In this document: piece by piece, positions 46,665 to 57,168 of the stretch | How the letters are laid out: each line of letters starts with the position of its first letter | Numbering within the stretch: the stretch's first letter is position 1 | Assembly (NCBI RefSeq): GCF_007666205.1 | Contig: NZ_VDOR01000001.1 | Coordinates: 402,738-466,737 of the forward strand | Direction of reading: 5' to 3' | Length of the DNA: 64,000 nucleotides | DNA from: Kocuria palustris | GTDB lineage: Bacteria; Actinomycetota; Actinomycetes; Actinomycetales; Micrococcaceae | Program-made: the position numbers and the translations under genes | Notes under the pieces: generated by a model | Databases searched by the model: none | Told to the model about the DNA's origin: nothing | Seen by the model: the letters and a program-made list of their open reading frames with translations, nothing else

Positions 46665-46855
46665 GGGCGGATCGCCGCATCCTGCTGCCGCCCGGCGAAG
46701 ATCCCTAAACGGACCTGGCAGGAGCGGGGGACCCACTTCCCGGCACGCGTGAACCATCGCGATCGCGGGCCTTGGGGTGAAGCCGAGGCTGTCCACCCAC
46801 TCGAGCCTCGGCCGGATGCTCCAATCCGAACCCGACAGCTCACCTCGTAGGCACA
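46665..46855 (+). promoter_or_regulatory. ydaO/yuaA-type c-di-AMP riboswitch
   Basis: The conserved blocks are present in order: CCTGGCAGGAGCGGGGGACCCA (split by the stem at about 46714-46736), GGGCCTTGGGGTGAAGCCG (46768-46786) and the 3' block AACCCGACAGCTCACC followed by TCGTAGGCAC. This is the actinobacterial form that controls cell-wall hydrolase genes. The 5' boundary is approximate. c-di-AMP binding normally turns expression off. Confidence 0.9.
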
Positions 46856-46870
46856 CTGGAGGAGAACACC

Positions 46871-47575
46871 ATGCAGAACATCACCACCGCCGCCCGTCGC
46901 ACCGGCCTCGGCCTGGCAGTCGCCGGCTTCGCCGCCGCTGCCACCATCGCCCCGGCCTCCGCCGCCGCGCCGACCATCACCGGCACGCAGCCCGCCTCCT
47001 CGGCCGGCTTCGACTCCGCCGCCGCGGCCTCCGCCGGCTGGAACTACTCCTGGAGCACCGACGCCTCCGGCAACACCACCTACACCTACGGCGACGGCTC
47101 GTCGACCTCCTCGGCCGCCCCGGCCTCCACGCTCGGCGCCGCCTCGGCCTCCTCCGAGGCCCCGGCCGGCCCCGCCGCCGCGGACGACTCGAACGACGTC
47201 TCGACCCAGTCGGTCGGCTCGGCCTCCTCCGAGGCCCCCGCCTCGACCTCCGGCATCGCCGGCTCCGCGATGTCCTACCAGGGCTCGCCCTACGTCTGGG
47301 GCGGCACCACCCCGGGCGGCTGGGACTGCTCCGGCTTCGTCCAGTACGTCTACGCCCAGAACGGCATCGACCTGCCCCGCACCGCTGCCGCCCAGGGCGC
47401 AGCCGGCACCCCGACCTCCGCCCCCCAGCCGGGCGACCTGGTCATCCAGAACGGCGGCGCGCACGTCGGCATCTACCTGGGCAACGGCCAGATGATCTCG
47501 GCCCTGAACCCGGGCCAGGGCACCCAGGTGCACCCGGTCAGCGCCATGTCGGTCGACTACTACGCCTCCTTCTGA
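46871..47575 (+). CDS. Secreted NlpC/P60 cell-wall endopeptidase
   Basis: 234 residues. Signal peptide to about residue 32 (PASAAA), a low-complexity Ala/Ser/Thr linker (residues 33-127), then an NlpC/P60 domain: SPYVWGGTTPGGWDCSGFVQYVY with nucleophile Cys153 and GGAHVGIYLGNG with His198; the third polar residue may be Asn213 or a neighbour. It should cleave peptidoglycan stem peptides. GGAGGAG precedes the ATG. Expression is set by the c-di-AMP riboswitch, linking wall cleavage to cell turgor signalling. Confidence 0.92.
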   Translation: MQNITTAARRTGLGLAVAGFAAAATIAPASAAAPTITGTQPASSAGFDSAAAASAGWNYSWSTDASGNTTYTYGDGSSTSSAAPASTLGAASASSEAPAGPAAADDSNDVSTQSVGSASSEAPASTSGIAGSAMSYQGSPYVWGGTTPGGWDCSGFVQYVYAQNGIDLPRTAAAQGAAGTPTSAPQPGDLVIQNGGAHVGIYLGNGQMISALNPGQGTQVHPVSAMSVDYYASF

Positions 47576-47616
47576 GGCGCAGCGGCCCGCTGATCGAGCC
47601 CTGATCGATCGCTTCG

Positions 47617-47657
47617 CCCGGAGGCGGCGGACCCCACGCGGGGCCGCCGCCTCCGGG
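47617..47657. terminator. Terminator of the NlpC/P60 gene
   Basis: Perfect 14-bp stem (47617-47630 with 47644-47657), followed by CTTTCC, 42 bases after the stop. Confidence 0.75.
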
Positions 47658-47942
47658 CTTTCCGCGTCCGGACGGCCTCGCGCGTCCGCGGCGCGGAGCG
47701 TTCCATGATCCGGCGCGACGGCGCGGGTGCGTCCTTCCCCACAGGGATTCCCGGAGCGTGACACGACCACCTACACTGGGGCGCATGCCTTCAGACATGT
47801 CCTGGGGCGCCGCCGGCACCGCCCGAGCCGTGGGCTCGGATGATTCGGAGTATCGAAGTAGCGGTTCGTCCGCCCGGCGCGCAGCCCGTCCCCCGCAGTC
47901 CGCTGATCAGCCCTCGAGCGCGGCATCGGCGGTGATGGCCAG
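47658..47942. other. Intergenic region before the CNNM pair
   Basis: About 285 bases holding, presumably, the promoter of the two CNNM genes. Short frames on either strand look non-coding. No hairpin or riboswitch seen. Confidence 0.35.
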
Positions 47943-49414
<1,472 letters not shown>

Positions 49415-49418
<4 letters not shown>

Positions 49419-50473
49419 TGGACGGCCTCGGCGCGATCCTGATCCTGATCCTCCTGCTGCTCGGCAACGCCTACTTCGTGGGCTCCGAGTTCGCCATGGT
49501 CTCCGCTCGGCGCGACCAGCTCGAGCCGCGGGCGGCCGAGGGCTCCCGCGGAGCCCGCATGGCCCTCAAGGGCATCGAGGACGTCTCCACGTCCCTGGCC
49601 GCGACCCAGCTGGGCATCACCGCCTGCTCGCTGCTCATCGGCTCGGTCGGCGAGCCGGCGATCGCCGCGATGATCGAGCCGCTGTTCGAGGCCGTGGGCG
49701 TCCCCGAGCTCCTCATCCACCCGATCGCCCTGGTGATCGCCCTGCTGATCGTCACCTTCCTGCACATGGTGGTCGGCGAGATGGTCCCCAAGAACATCGC
49801 GATCGCCCAGCCCGCCGCCTCGGCGCTGCTGCTGGGTCCCGTGCTGCGCGTGTTCGTCGTGGTCCTGCGCCCGTTCATCTGGCTGATGAACGCGACCGCC
49901 AACCTGGTGGTGCGCCACGTGCTCAAGGCCGTGCCGAAGGACGAGGTCTCCTCAACGTTCACCTCGGTCGAGGTCGCGGGCTTCGTCGAGGAGTCGGGCC
50001 GCGAGGGCCTGCTCGACGCCGACGAGATCGGCCTGCTGACCGGTGCGCTGGAGTTCGAGAAGCTGACGGCCTCCGACGTCGCGATCCCGATCGAGGAGAT
50101 CCGCACCGTGCCGGTCTCGGCCACCCCCGCCCAGATCGAGCAGCTCAGCGTGGAGACGGGCTTCTCCCGCTTCCCGGTCGTGGGCGACGACGGCAGCCTG
50201 GAGGGCTACATCCACACGAAGGACATCCTGGCGCTGCCGGGCGAGGCGCGCGACGAGGTCTTCCCCGCCTCGATCGTCTACGCCCTGGGCCGCGTCCCGG
50301 ACGACGCCAAGCTGCAGTCGGTCATGCGCCGCATGCAGGCCACGCAGGCCCACCTGGCGCTCGTGGAGTCGGGTGCGCAGAGCCGCGGGCAGCGCTCGAT
50401 CGTGGCGCTCGAGGACGTCCTCGAGGAGCTCGTGGGCGAGGTCCGCGACGCGACCACTCCGGAACCCGCATGA
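49415..50473 (+). CDS. CNNM/CBS membrane protein, second copy
   Basis: 352 residues, ATGA-overlapped with the first copy and preceded by GAAGGGGG. It has the same CNNM domain (TQLGITACSLLIGSVGEPA, MVVGEMVPKNIAIAQP) and CBS pair (EEIRTVPVSATPAQIEQLS, SIVALEDVLEELVGEVRD) but lacks the CorC_HlyC C-terminal domain. Tandem CNNM genes of this long-plus-short type are common in actinobacteria and may form a heteromer. Role in divalent cation handling is inferred from the family. Confidence 0.9.
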
Positions 50474-50527
50474 CGCCCTGAGCGGCGCATGCGCGCTGGC
50501 CTCGCCCAGCATGACGACGCAGGCGAG

Positions 50528-50559
50528 GACGGCCGGGAGCGGATCAGCTCCCGGCCGTC
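50528..50559. terminator. Perfect 13-bp hairpin between convergent genes
   Basis: Arms 50528-50540 and 50547-50559; the stop codon of the leftward serine hydrolase gene lies in the loop, so the second arm is coding. Confidence 0.7.
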
Positions 50560-51611
50560 TGCGCGCTCACGTGTGCCATGGCGTCCAAGGCGCTGAAGGC
50601 GCACTCGTAGCTCGGGGCGCCGTCGAGCTGGATCACGAGGTCGAGGTCGGCGGAGTCCACGCGGGCGAACCCGGTCGAGCCGGCGCTCCAGGTGCCGGTG
50701 CCCTCGTAGGAGTCGTCGATCCAGCCGTTCTTCACATGGACGTCCTGCGCGACTGCCTGATCGGGAGGAAGGGCCAGCGAGCCCACGCCGAAGTCCTGCG
50801 ACTCGTCCGGCTGCCGGCCGTCCGCGCCCGGGACCGCCATCAGGCCCGTGAGCAGCTCGGCGTCCTCCTGATCCAGCCACGGCGGCGGGTCCTGCAGCGC
50901 GTCGACGATCCGCAGCTGATCGGCCGCGGAGGTCGGGTCGGCCCCGGGCCAGTCGGACGCGGCGCCGTTGTCGGTCCCGAGCAGGTCGAACGTCTCCTGC
51001 AGGGCTGCGGTCCGCTCGGGCTCCGAGGCGCCCAGGCGCGTGTACAGCTGCGAGGCGGCGTCGTTGTCGCTGCGCACGAGCGCCTCCTCGAGCAGGCGGT
51101 GGTCCTCCTCCGTGAGCTCCTGGTCGTCCTCCCGGAGCTGGTGGACGAAGGTCATGGCGACGGGCAGCTTCGAGAGGCTGGCCGCGGGGTAGGTCCGCTG
51201 CTCGCCCACGAGCTGCGTGCCGCCCGAGCCCCGGTCGTGGACCCCGACGCTCACGGCGAGGTCCAGATCGGACCGGGCCCCTTCCACGGCGGTCTCCAGG
51301 GCTTCGGCGGCCGTCGTCCCGGGCCCCGGGTCGAGCCAGCCGAATCCGGGGACCTCCGAGGCGCCCGGAGTCTGCGCGTCGATCGGGTCGGTCGGGGCCT
51401 GCGAGGTGTCGTGCGCGGAGGGCTCGTCCAGGCAGGACGCGGCGAGGTCCTGGCGCAGGCGGTCCGAGCGCTCCGAGGCCACCTCCGGGTCGCCGCCGGG
51501 CTGGGGACCGTCGAAGGGGCCGCCGAAGGGCTCCTGCCCCGAGCCGCAGCCGGAGACGGCGACGGCGATCAGCGGCACGGCGATCGCGATGGGGAGCATG
51601 CGACGGGACAT
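50544..51611 (-). CDS. Lipoprotein serine hydrolase, class A beta-lactamase-like
   Basis: 355 residues from the ATG after GAGGAAGG. Lipobox VSGC near residue 22, then a Pro/Gly/Asp-rich spacer and a beta-lactamase/transpeptidase-like domain. The SxxK motif is in PAASLSKLPVAM, the SDN motif in VRSDNDAAS, and the KTG position reads VKNGW. Conserved Glu of the omega loop is not obvious, so true beta-lactamase activity is uncertain. A surface-anchored penicillin-binding or peptidase role is possible. Confidence 0.82.
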   Translation of the reverse strand: MSRRMLPIAIAVPLIAVAVSGCGSGQEPFGGPFDGPQPGGDPEVASERSDRLRQDLAASCLDEPSAHDTSQAPTDPIDAQTPGASEVPGFGWLDPGPGTTAAEALETAVEGARSDLDLAVSVGVHDRGSGGTQLVGEQRTYPAASLSKLPVAMTFVHQLREDDQELTEEDHRLLEEALVRSDNDAASQLYTRLGASEPERTAALQETFDLLGTDNGAASDWPGADPTSAADQLRIVDALQDPPPWLDQEDAELLTGLMAVPGADGRQPDESQDFGVGSLALPPDQAVAQDVHVKNGWIDDSYEGTGTWSAGSTGFARVDSADLDLVIQLDGAPSYECAFSALDAMAHVSAQTAGS

Positions 51612-51803
51612 GGGGCGCCTTCCTCGGGACATGGCCCCCGGGTCCGGGGCAGCGGTCGGTGGGCATGCGGCGCCGGGGGCGGGAGGCCGTCGGCCGGTCC
51701 GGCGCGGCGGGTCCCGGGCCATTCCATCGCAGATCGAGGCCGAGGCCGACCCTCGCCTCGGATGTTTCGCTGTGTGCTTCGTCGCGATCCCTAGGATGGC
51801 CGG

Positions 51804-53570
51804 GTGAGCTTCTCCTTCCGCCCTCCGATCCACCGCCCGGGAGATGTCCGACAGCCCTGGGTCAACCGCGCCGGGCTGGTGCTGGGGCTGGGGGCATCCT
51901 GGGTCTCCCTGTCGCCGTCCCTCGTCCCTCGCACGTGGTGGATGACCGCCGCGTCGGTGGCCGCCAACCAGCTGGGCGGCTACGCCCTGGGCGTCGGTCT
52001 GCACAATCTCGGCCTGCGGCTGACGGACCGGCCCACGCGGGGGATCCACCGTGCGGCGGCGGACTTCCGCCGACGCACCGACCCCGCCCGCCGCAGGGGG
52101 CGGCTGCATCCGCTGACCGCCGCCCTCATCGGGGGCGCGACCGCGGTCACCGGGGCGGTGCTGGCCCGCTCGGCCTACGCGCAGGAGCGCACCTCCGAGC
52201 TCGTGGAGACGCGCGACGGCGGGCCCCGCGCGCATGTCGTCGGCTATCTCGCGGGAACGTCCTGGTGGCTCGGGGGCGTCGCCTTCGGCTGGGTCATGCA
52301 CTGGATCCGCTCGACGGTGGCCGGGGGAGTGCGCTTCTTCTCCCGGGATCTCGTGGGCCCCGGCATCGCATCCCTGACCGGGCTCGCAGCCGTGGTGCTG
52401 ACCAACCGGCTCCTCATCTCCGAGATCGCCCGCCGCATGGTCCGCCGCGCGACGGTCGCCAACAGGAGATGGGCCACGGGGCGACGCCGCCCGAGCGAGC
52501 CGGAGCGCTCGGGCGGGCCGGGCTCGAGCGAGTCCTACGACGTGCTGGGCACCCACGGGCAGGCCTTCGTGGCCGACGGCCCGCGGGCGGCGGATCTGCG
52601 GCGCCTCGGACTCAGCCCGCTGACGCGACCCGGCGAGCATCGGGAGCCGATCCGGGTGTTCGCGGGCAAGATCGCCCACGACACCCTCGACGACGCGGCC
52701 GAGGCCGTGGTGGCCGAGCTGCATCGCACGGGGGGCTTCGAGCGCTCCGTGCTCGTGCTGCTCACGGGGACGGGGACCGGGTGGATCCAGGACTGGACGC
52801 CGGCCTCCGTCGAGTACCTGACCGGGGGGGACTGCGCCTGCGCCACGATGCAGTACTCGTTCGCTCCCTCGGGCCTCGCCTTCGTCGTCGACCGGCAGAG
52901 CGCCCGGCGGGCCGGACGGGTCCTCTTCGAGCGGGTGCGCCGCGAGCTCGGCCGGCTGCCGCCGGGGCGCCGCCCCCGGCTCTACGTCGCGGGGGAGTCG
53001 CTGGGGGCGTACGGGGGCCACGGCGCCTTCGCGGGGGTCCACGACATGCTCGAGTCCGTCGACGGCGCCGTGTGGTCCGGCACCCCCCGGGCCACGCAGC
53101 TCTGGTCGCGGATCGTGGCCGATCGCGATGCAGGCTCGACCGAGATCCGGCCCGTGTACCGCGACGGGCGCCACATCCGCTTCGCGAACCGGCCGGAGGA
53201 TCTCGACATCGCGCCGTCGGGACAGCCGTACGGCCCCTGGCGCGCCCCGCGGATCGCCTACCTCCAGCACGCCTCCGACCCGGTGGTGTGGTGGAGCCCC
53301 CAGCTCATCTGGCACCGCTTCGACTGGATCGAGGAGCTGCGGCGCCAGCCGGCCCCCGACGTCATCCGCTCGTTCCGCTGGCTGCCCTGGGTGACCTTCT
53401 GGCAGATCACCACGGACATGCCGCGCTCGGTCGAGATCCCGGGCGGCCACGGGCACAGCTACCACGGCGAGCAGGTGCGCGCGTGGGCGCGGGTGCTGGG
53501 GATCGAGCTGAGCGCCGAGCAGGAGCAGGGCATCGTCGAGCGGATCGCCTCGCGCGTCACCCGGCACTGA
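51804..53570 (+). CDS. Membrane-linked alpha/beta hydrolase (Abhydrolase_9 type)
   Basis: 588 residues from a GTG. The N-terminal half has about four membrane segments (LVLGLGASWVSLSPSLVPR, AALIGGATAVTGAVL, GGVAFGWVMHWI, LTGLAAVVLTNRL). The C-terminal half is an alpha/beta hydrolase with nucleophile elbow GESLG in LYVAGESLGAYGGHGAF, acid in the HASDPVVWW block and late His in GGHGHSYHGEQ. This two-part layout matches the DUF2319/Abhydrolase_9 family of actinobacteria. Substrate unknown; lipid or ester cleavage at the membrane is likely. Confidence 0.87.
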   Translation: MSFSFRPPIHRPGDVRQPWVNRAGLVLGLGASWVSLSPSLVPRTWWMTAASVAANQLGGYALGVGLHNLGLRLTDRPTRGIHRAAADFRRRTDPARRRGRLHPLTAALIGGATAVTGAVLARSAYAQERTSELVETRDGGPRAHVVGYLAGTSWWLGGVAFGWVMHWIRSTVAGGVRFFSRDLVGPGIASLTGLAAVVLTNRLLISEIARRMVRRATVANRRWATGRRRPSEPERSGGPGSSESYDVLGTHGQAFVADGPRAADLRRLGLSPLTRPGEHREPIRVFAGKIAHDTLDDAAEAVVAELHRTGGFERSVLVLLTGTGTGWIQDWTPASVEYLTGGDCACATMQYSFAPSGLAFVVDRQSARRAGRVLFERVRRELGRLPPGRRPRLYVAGESLGAYGGHGAFAGVHDMLESVDGAVWSGTPRATQLWSRIVADRDAGSTEIRPVYRDGRHIRFANRPEDLDIAPSGQPYGPWRAPRIAYLQHASDPVVWWSPQLIWHRFDWIEELRRQPAPDVIRSFRWLPWVTFWQITTDMPRSVEIPGGHGHSYHGEQVRAWARVLGIELSAEQEQGIVERIASRVTRH

Positions 53571-53604
53571 GCGGGCCCCCGCCCGTCGCGGCGCGGGGCC
53601 GTCA

Positions 53605-53636
53605 GCCCGTCGTGGGCCGGCGATCCCGCGACGGGC
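53605..53636. terminator. Bidirectional hairpin
   Basis: 12-bp stem (53605-53616 with 53625-53636) with one non-Watson-Crick position, between the hydrolase gene and the convergent glycosyltransferase gene. Confidence 0.6.
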
Positions 53637-53653
53637 CGGAGCCGCCCGTGCCC

Positions 53654-54880
53654 TCAGGGCAGGAGATCGGTGTACCTCCGGATCGCCTGCGGGAGCCGCA
53701 GGACGCGCTGATCCGCGGCGCCCACCAGCTTGAGCACCGGGCCGGTCGGCACGTGATCCGCCCAGTGCCGGTCGATCGCCTGCCGGTAGAAGCCGACGAG
53801 CGCCTCGGTCGAGGCCCGCCAGGAGTGCTGGAGCGCCTCCTGGCGAGCGGCCTCGCCCATGCGCCGCCGTCGCTGCGGATCCTCGATCAGGCCCCGCAGC
53901 CGCTCGGTGAGCTGATCGGCGTCGCCGGGCTCCACGAGGTGCCCCGTGACGCCCTCGTCGATCACGAAGGGGATGCCGCCGGCTCGGGCGCCCACCACGG
54001 GGACGCCGGAGGCGAACGACTCGAGGGCCACGAGACCCAGGGTCTCCGAGCGCGACGGGAAGGCGAAGACGTCCGCGGAGGCATAGGCCTGCGCGAGCTC
54101 GAGACCGGACATGTAGCCCGTGAAGACGGTGTTCGTGCCGGCGAACTGCTGCTCGATCGCGTCCTTGTGCGGCCCGGACCCCACGATGGCCAGACGGGCC
54201 TGCGGCAGCCGGCGGATCGGCTCGAGCAGGTCGTCGAGGTTCTTCTCCTTGGAGACCCGGCCCACGTAGACGATGAGAGGGGCGTCCGGGTGCCCGTCGG
54301 TCAGCCGCTCCCGCATGGCGCGGTCGGCCCGGTCCGGGGTGTAGGCATCGGTGTCCACGCCCTTGGGCCACAGGTCGACGTCGCGGATGCCCACCGAGCG
54401 GGCGCGCTCGACCATGGGCCCGGAGGTGCACAGGTTGACCTCGGCCTGGTTGTGCAGCCACCGGATCCACGACTCCGACGGGTGGCGCAGCAGGTTCAGC
54501 CCGAGCGCCTCCGTGTACTGGGGGACGTCCGTGTGGAACGACGCCAGCAGGGGCAGGTCGCGCCGGCGGGCCGAGATCACGCCGTAGGCGGACAGCCACA
54601 CGGGGTTGACCGCGTGCACGATGTCCGGCTCGAACTCGGCCATGCGGGACGCGATGCGGCCCGTGGGCAGGCCGACCTTGATCTCGGGGTACCAGGGCTT
54701 GAACGACAGCGAGCGGACGCTGTGGACGGCATGGCCCGCGTACTGCTGCGGGGGGTGCCCGGGAGCGAAGACCTCGACCTCGTGGCCGAGCTCCTGCAGC
54801 TGCTCCATGGTGCGCAGGATGCGGGTGACGACGCCGTCGATCTTCGGCAGGAAGACCTCGGTGAACAGCGCGATGCGCAC
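53654..54880 (-). CDS. GT4 glycosyltransferase, probable sulfoquinovosyl transferase
   Basis: 408 residues from a GTG 5 bases after the sqd1 stop. GT-B fold: [21 protein letters not shown] at the N-terminus, [19 protein letters not shown] at the nucleotide-binding domain and the EX7E-type [20 protein letters not shown]. The family includes plant/cyanobacterial SQD2 and actinobacterial phosphatidylinositol mannosyltransferases. Linkage to sqd1 favours transfer of sulfoquinovose to diacylglycerol (SQD2/SqdX role); that is inference from context. Confidence 0.85.
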   Translation of the reverse strand: MRIALFTEVFLPKIDGVVTRILRTMEQLQELGHEVEVFAPGHPPQQYAGHAVHSVRSLSFKPWYPEIKVGLPTGRIASRMAEFEPDIVHAVNPVWLSAYGVISARRRDLPLLASFHTDVPQYTEALGLNLLRHPSESWIRWLHNQAEVNLCTSGPMVERARSVGIRDVDLWPKGVDTDAYTPDRADRAMRERLTDGHPDAPLIVYVGRVSKEKNLDDLLEPIRRLPQARLAIVGSGPHKDAIEQQFAGTNTVFTGYMSGLELAQAYASADVFAFPSRSETLGLVALESFASGVPVVGARAGGIPFVIDEGVTGHLVEPGDADQLTERLRGLIEDPQRRRRMGEAARQEALQHSWRASTEALVGFYRQAIDRHWADHVPTGPVLKLVGAADQRVLRLPQAIRRYTDLLP

Positions 54881-54885
54881 GCGGC

Positions 54886-56100
54886 TCAGTCCTTCTGCGA
54901 CGAGGCGGCCACGGAGGCCGGGACGCCTGGCTGCGTGCGGCGGTTCCACAGCGAGCGGGCCGGGATCTTGGACAGGTCGGCCCGGTGCGCGTACCGCTTG
55001 GCCGTCTCCTCGACCTCGTGCAGCAGGCCCTCGGACAGGGTCGTCGGCTGGAGACCGAGCTCCAGGAAGGTGTCGTTCGTGACGTGCAGCTCGTTCTCTG
55101 CCGACTCCTGGCGCGGGTTGGGCACCATCTCGACCGTGGCGCCCGAGATCTGGGCGATGAGCTCCGCGAGGTCGCGCACGCGGTGCGTCTCGGTCATCTG
55201 GTTGAGGATCTTGACGCGCTGCCCGGCCTCGGGGGCGTTGGCGAGTGCGATCTCGATGCAGCGCACCATGTCCTGGACGTGGATGAACGCGCGGGTCTGC
55301 CCGCCGGTGCCGTGGACGGTCAGCGGGTAGCCGACCGCCGCCTGCATGAGGAAGCGGTTGAGCACCGTGCCGTAGTCGCCGTCGTAGTCGAACCGGTTGA
55401 TCAGGCGCTCGTCGCGCTGGGTCTCGGTCGTCGTGGTGCCCCAGATGATGCCCTGGTGCAGATCGGTGATCCGCACCCGGTCGTTCTTGGCGTAGAACGC
55501 GAAGAGCAGCTGATCCAGCGACTTGGTCATGTGGTAGATCGAGCCCGGATTGGTCGGGTACAGGATCTGCTGCTGGATCGGGTCCTGCTCGCCGTGCGGG
55601 ATCTCGACGTCGAGGTAGCCCTCGGGGATCTTCATCCCGGCCGTGCCGTAGCCGTAGACGCCCATGGTGCCCAGGTGGACCACGTGGACGTCGCGCTCGG
55701 ACTCGACGATCGCGGCCAGGAGGTTGTGCGTGGCCGCGACGTTGTTGTCCACGGTGTAGCGCTTGGTGCGCGAGGTCTTCATGGAGTACGGCGCGGCCCG
55801 CTGCTCGGCGAAGTGCACGACGGCGTCCGGCCGGTCCTCCGTGAGCAGCCGGAGCAGGAGGTCGTAGTCCTGGGCCACGTCGATGTGCCGGTGCTCGATG
55901 ACCCTGCCCGAGACCTCGGTCCAGGCGCGCAGGCGCTCCACGAGAGGCCGGATGGGGGTCAGTGACTGCGCGCCCAGCTCGTCGTCGATCCTGCGCCGGG
56001 ACATGTTGTCCACGATGATGACGTCGTGGCCCTTCTCCGACAGGTGCAGCGCCGCGGGCCAGCCGCAGAATCCGTCGCCGCCGAGGATCGCAATCTTCAC
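54886..56100 (-). CDS. sqd1: UDP-sulfoquinovose synthase
   Basis: 404 residues. The NAD-binding start MKIAILGGDGFCGWPAALHLS, then MSRRRIDDELGAQSLTPI, the catalytic YxxxK in IYHMTKSLDQLL, and GTGGQTRAFIHVQDMVRCI are all hallmarks of SQD1, which adds sulfite to UDP-glucose to form UDP-sulfoquinovose. The residues between MSRRR and SLTPI are a specific marker that separates SQD1 from other UDP-sugar epimerases. Full length. Followed immediately by a glycosyltransferase, so the pair should make the sulfolipid SQDG. Confidence 0.92.
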   Translation of the reverse strand: MKIAILGGDGFCGWPAALHLSEKGHDVIIVDNMSRRRIDDELGAQSLTPIRPLVERLRAWTEVSGRVIEHRHIDVAQDYDLLLRLLTEDRPDAVVHFAEQRAAPYSMKTSRTKRYTVDNNVAATHNLLAAIVESERDVHVVHLGTMGVYGYGTAGMKIPEGYLDVEIPHGEQDPIQQQILYPTNPGSIYHMTKSLDQLLFAFYAKNDRVRITDLHQGIIWGTTTTETQRDERLINRFDYDGDYGTVLNRFLMQAAVGYPLTVHGTGGQTRAFIHVQDMVRCIEIALANAPEAGQRVKILNQMTETHRVRDLAELIAQISGATVEMVPNPRQESAENELHVTNDTFLELGLQPTTLSEGLLHEVEETAKRYAHRADLSKIPARSLWNRRTQPGVPASVAASSQKD

Positions 56101-56344
56101 GTCGTCTCCGTTCCAGGGCCCTGCGGCCCGCGGATCGGGGGATCGGCGGTGCCGTGAGGGCTCGTGCAGTCAAGGTCGTCGTCCACCCTGCAAGCCGCGC
56201 GTGAACCGCTGGTGAACGGGCGGCGACCGAGGGCGCCCGGGGGTCATCCGCCCCCGGCCGGGGTCCTCCCCGATTGTGTCACTTCCATGACAGGACGGAG
56301 TCGTCCCGGGCGGGCGGTGCGCCCGGTGTCGCGCGGCGCCCGTG

Positions 56345-56860
56345 TCAGGCGAGGAGGCCGCTGCGCACGGCGCGCGTCTTCTCGGCGCGGGGCAGCGGCT
56401 CCTGCACGGTGTCGTCGGGTCCCAGCAGCTGCTCCCGCACGGCCTGAGCGGGGAGGGACTCCCCCGGCGCGATGTAGACCGACGAGAGGTCCTGGACATC
56501 GCACGGCGTCAGGGAGTGCACGGAGGGCTCCCAGCCCTCGGGGATCTGATGGCGCTGCGGGGTGCCGCACTTCTGGCAGAAGTACTCGACGCGTCCGCCC
56601 GACGGGCGGGCGGAGCGGATGATGCGGCCCACGAGCCGACGCACGCCCGAGAGGCGGCCGATGCGCCGGGCGGAGGGCAGGAACAGCCGGATCTTGAGGT
56701 AGTGATCGGTGGTGCACTCGCGGCACATGGGCGAGCGCGGCTCCGCGGCCCGCCGCCGGGGGCGCCGGGCGTCGGCGCCGTTCCGGCCCGCGCCGGAGTC
56801 CCGGCCGGTGCCGCTCCCGGGTGCTCCGAGGCGCCCCATCCGGGTGCTCGTCAGAGTCAT
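56345..56860 (-). CDS. Small basic protein with Cys pairs, unknown
   Basis: 171 residues from an ATG after AGGAG. The N-terminal 40 residues are Gly/Arg-rich. Two Cys pairs, MCRECTTDH and FCQKCGTPQRH, about 50 residues apart, could form a zinc ribbon. The rest is hydrophilic. Family not recognised; nucleic-acid binding is possible from charge and zinc ribbon. Confidence 0.6.
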   Translation of the reverse strand: MTLTSTRMGRLGAPGSGTGRDSGAGRNGADARRPRRRAAEPRSPMCRECTTDHYLKIRLFLPSARRIGRLSGVRRLVGRIIRSARPSGGRVEYFCQKCGTPQRHQIPEGWEPSVHSLTPCDVQDLSSVYIAPGESLPAQAVREQLLGPDDTVQEPLPRAEKTRAVRSGLLA

Positions 56861-57168
56861 GTGCTGCTCCTGCGATGATCGTCGGCGTTCTGCTGGGGGG
56901 GGGTGGGCGTCCGACGTCATCGTGGTGATGCCCGCGGCCAGCTTAGGCGAGGCCGGGGCGCCCGTACAGGGTCGGGGACTGGTGAAATCCTGCACATCCG
57001 CCGCGTGAACGCGCGGATCGCGGCCGGCGTATGCATCGCGCGACATATCCAGGTGACTCACGAGTAACCGTCCAGGAGCGGGGCCCTCGCGTCATCCCCC
57101 GGGCGCCGCGGAGCGCGCTCGTCGGGAGCCGCCGCCCCGGAGGGCGCGCGCATGCCAGGATCGAGCGC
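56861..57168. promoter_or_regulatory. Divergent promoter region
   Basis: About 310 bases between the Cys-pair gene and the acyltransferase gene, expected to hold both promoters. A run of nine G is at about 56896-56904. No other feature seen. Confidence 0.3.
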
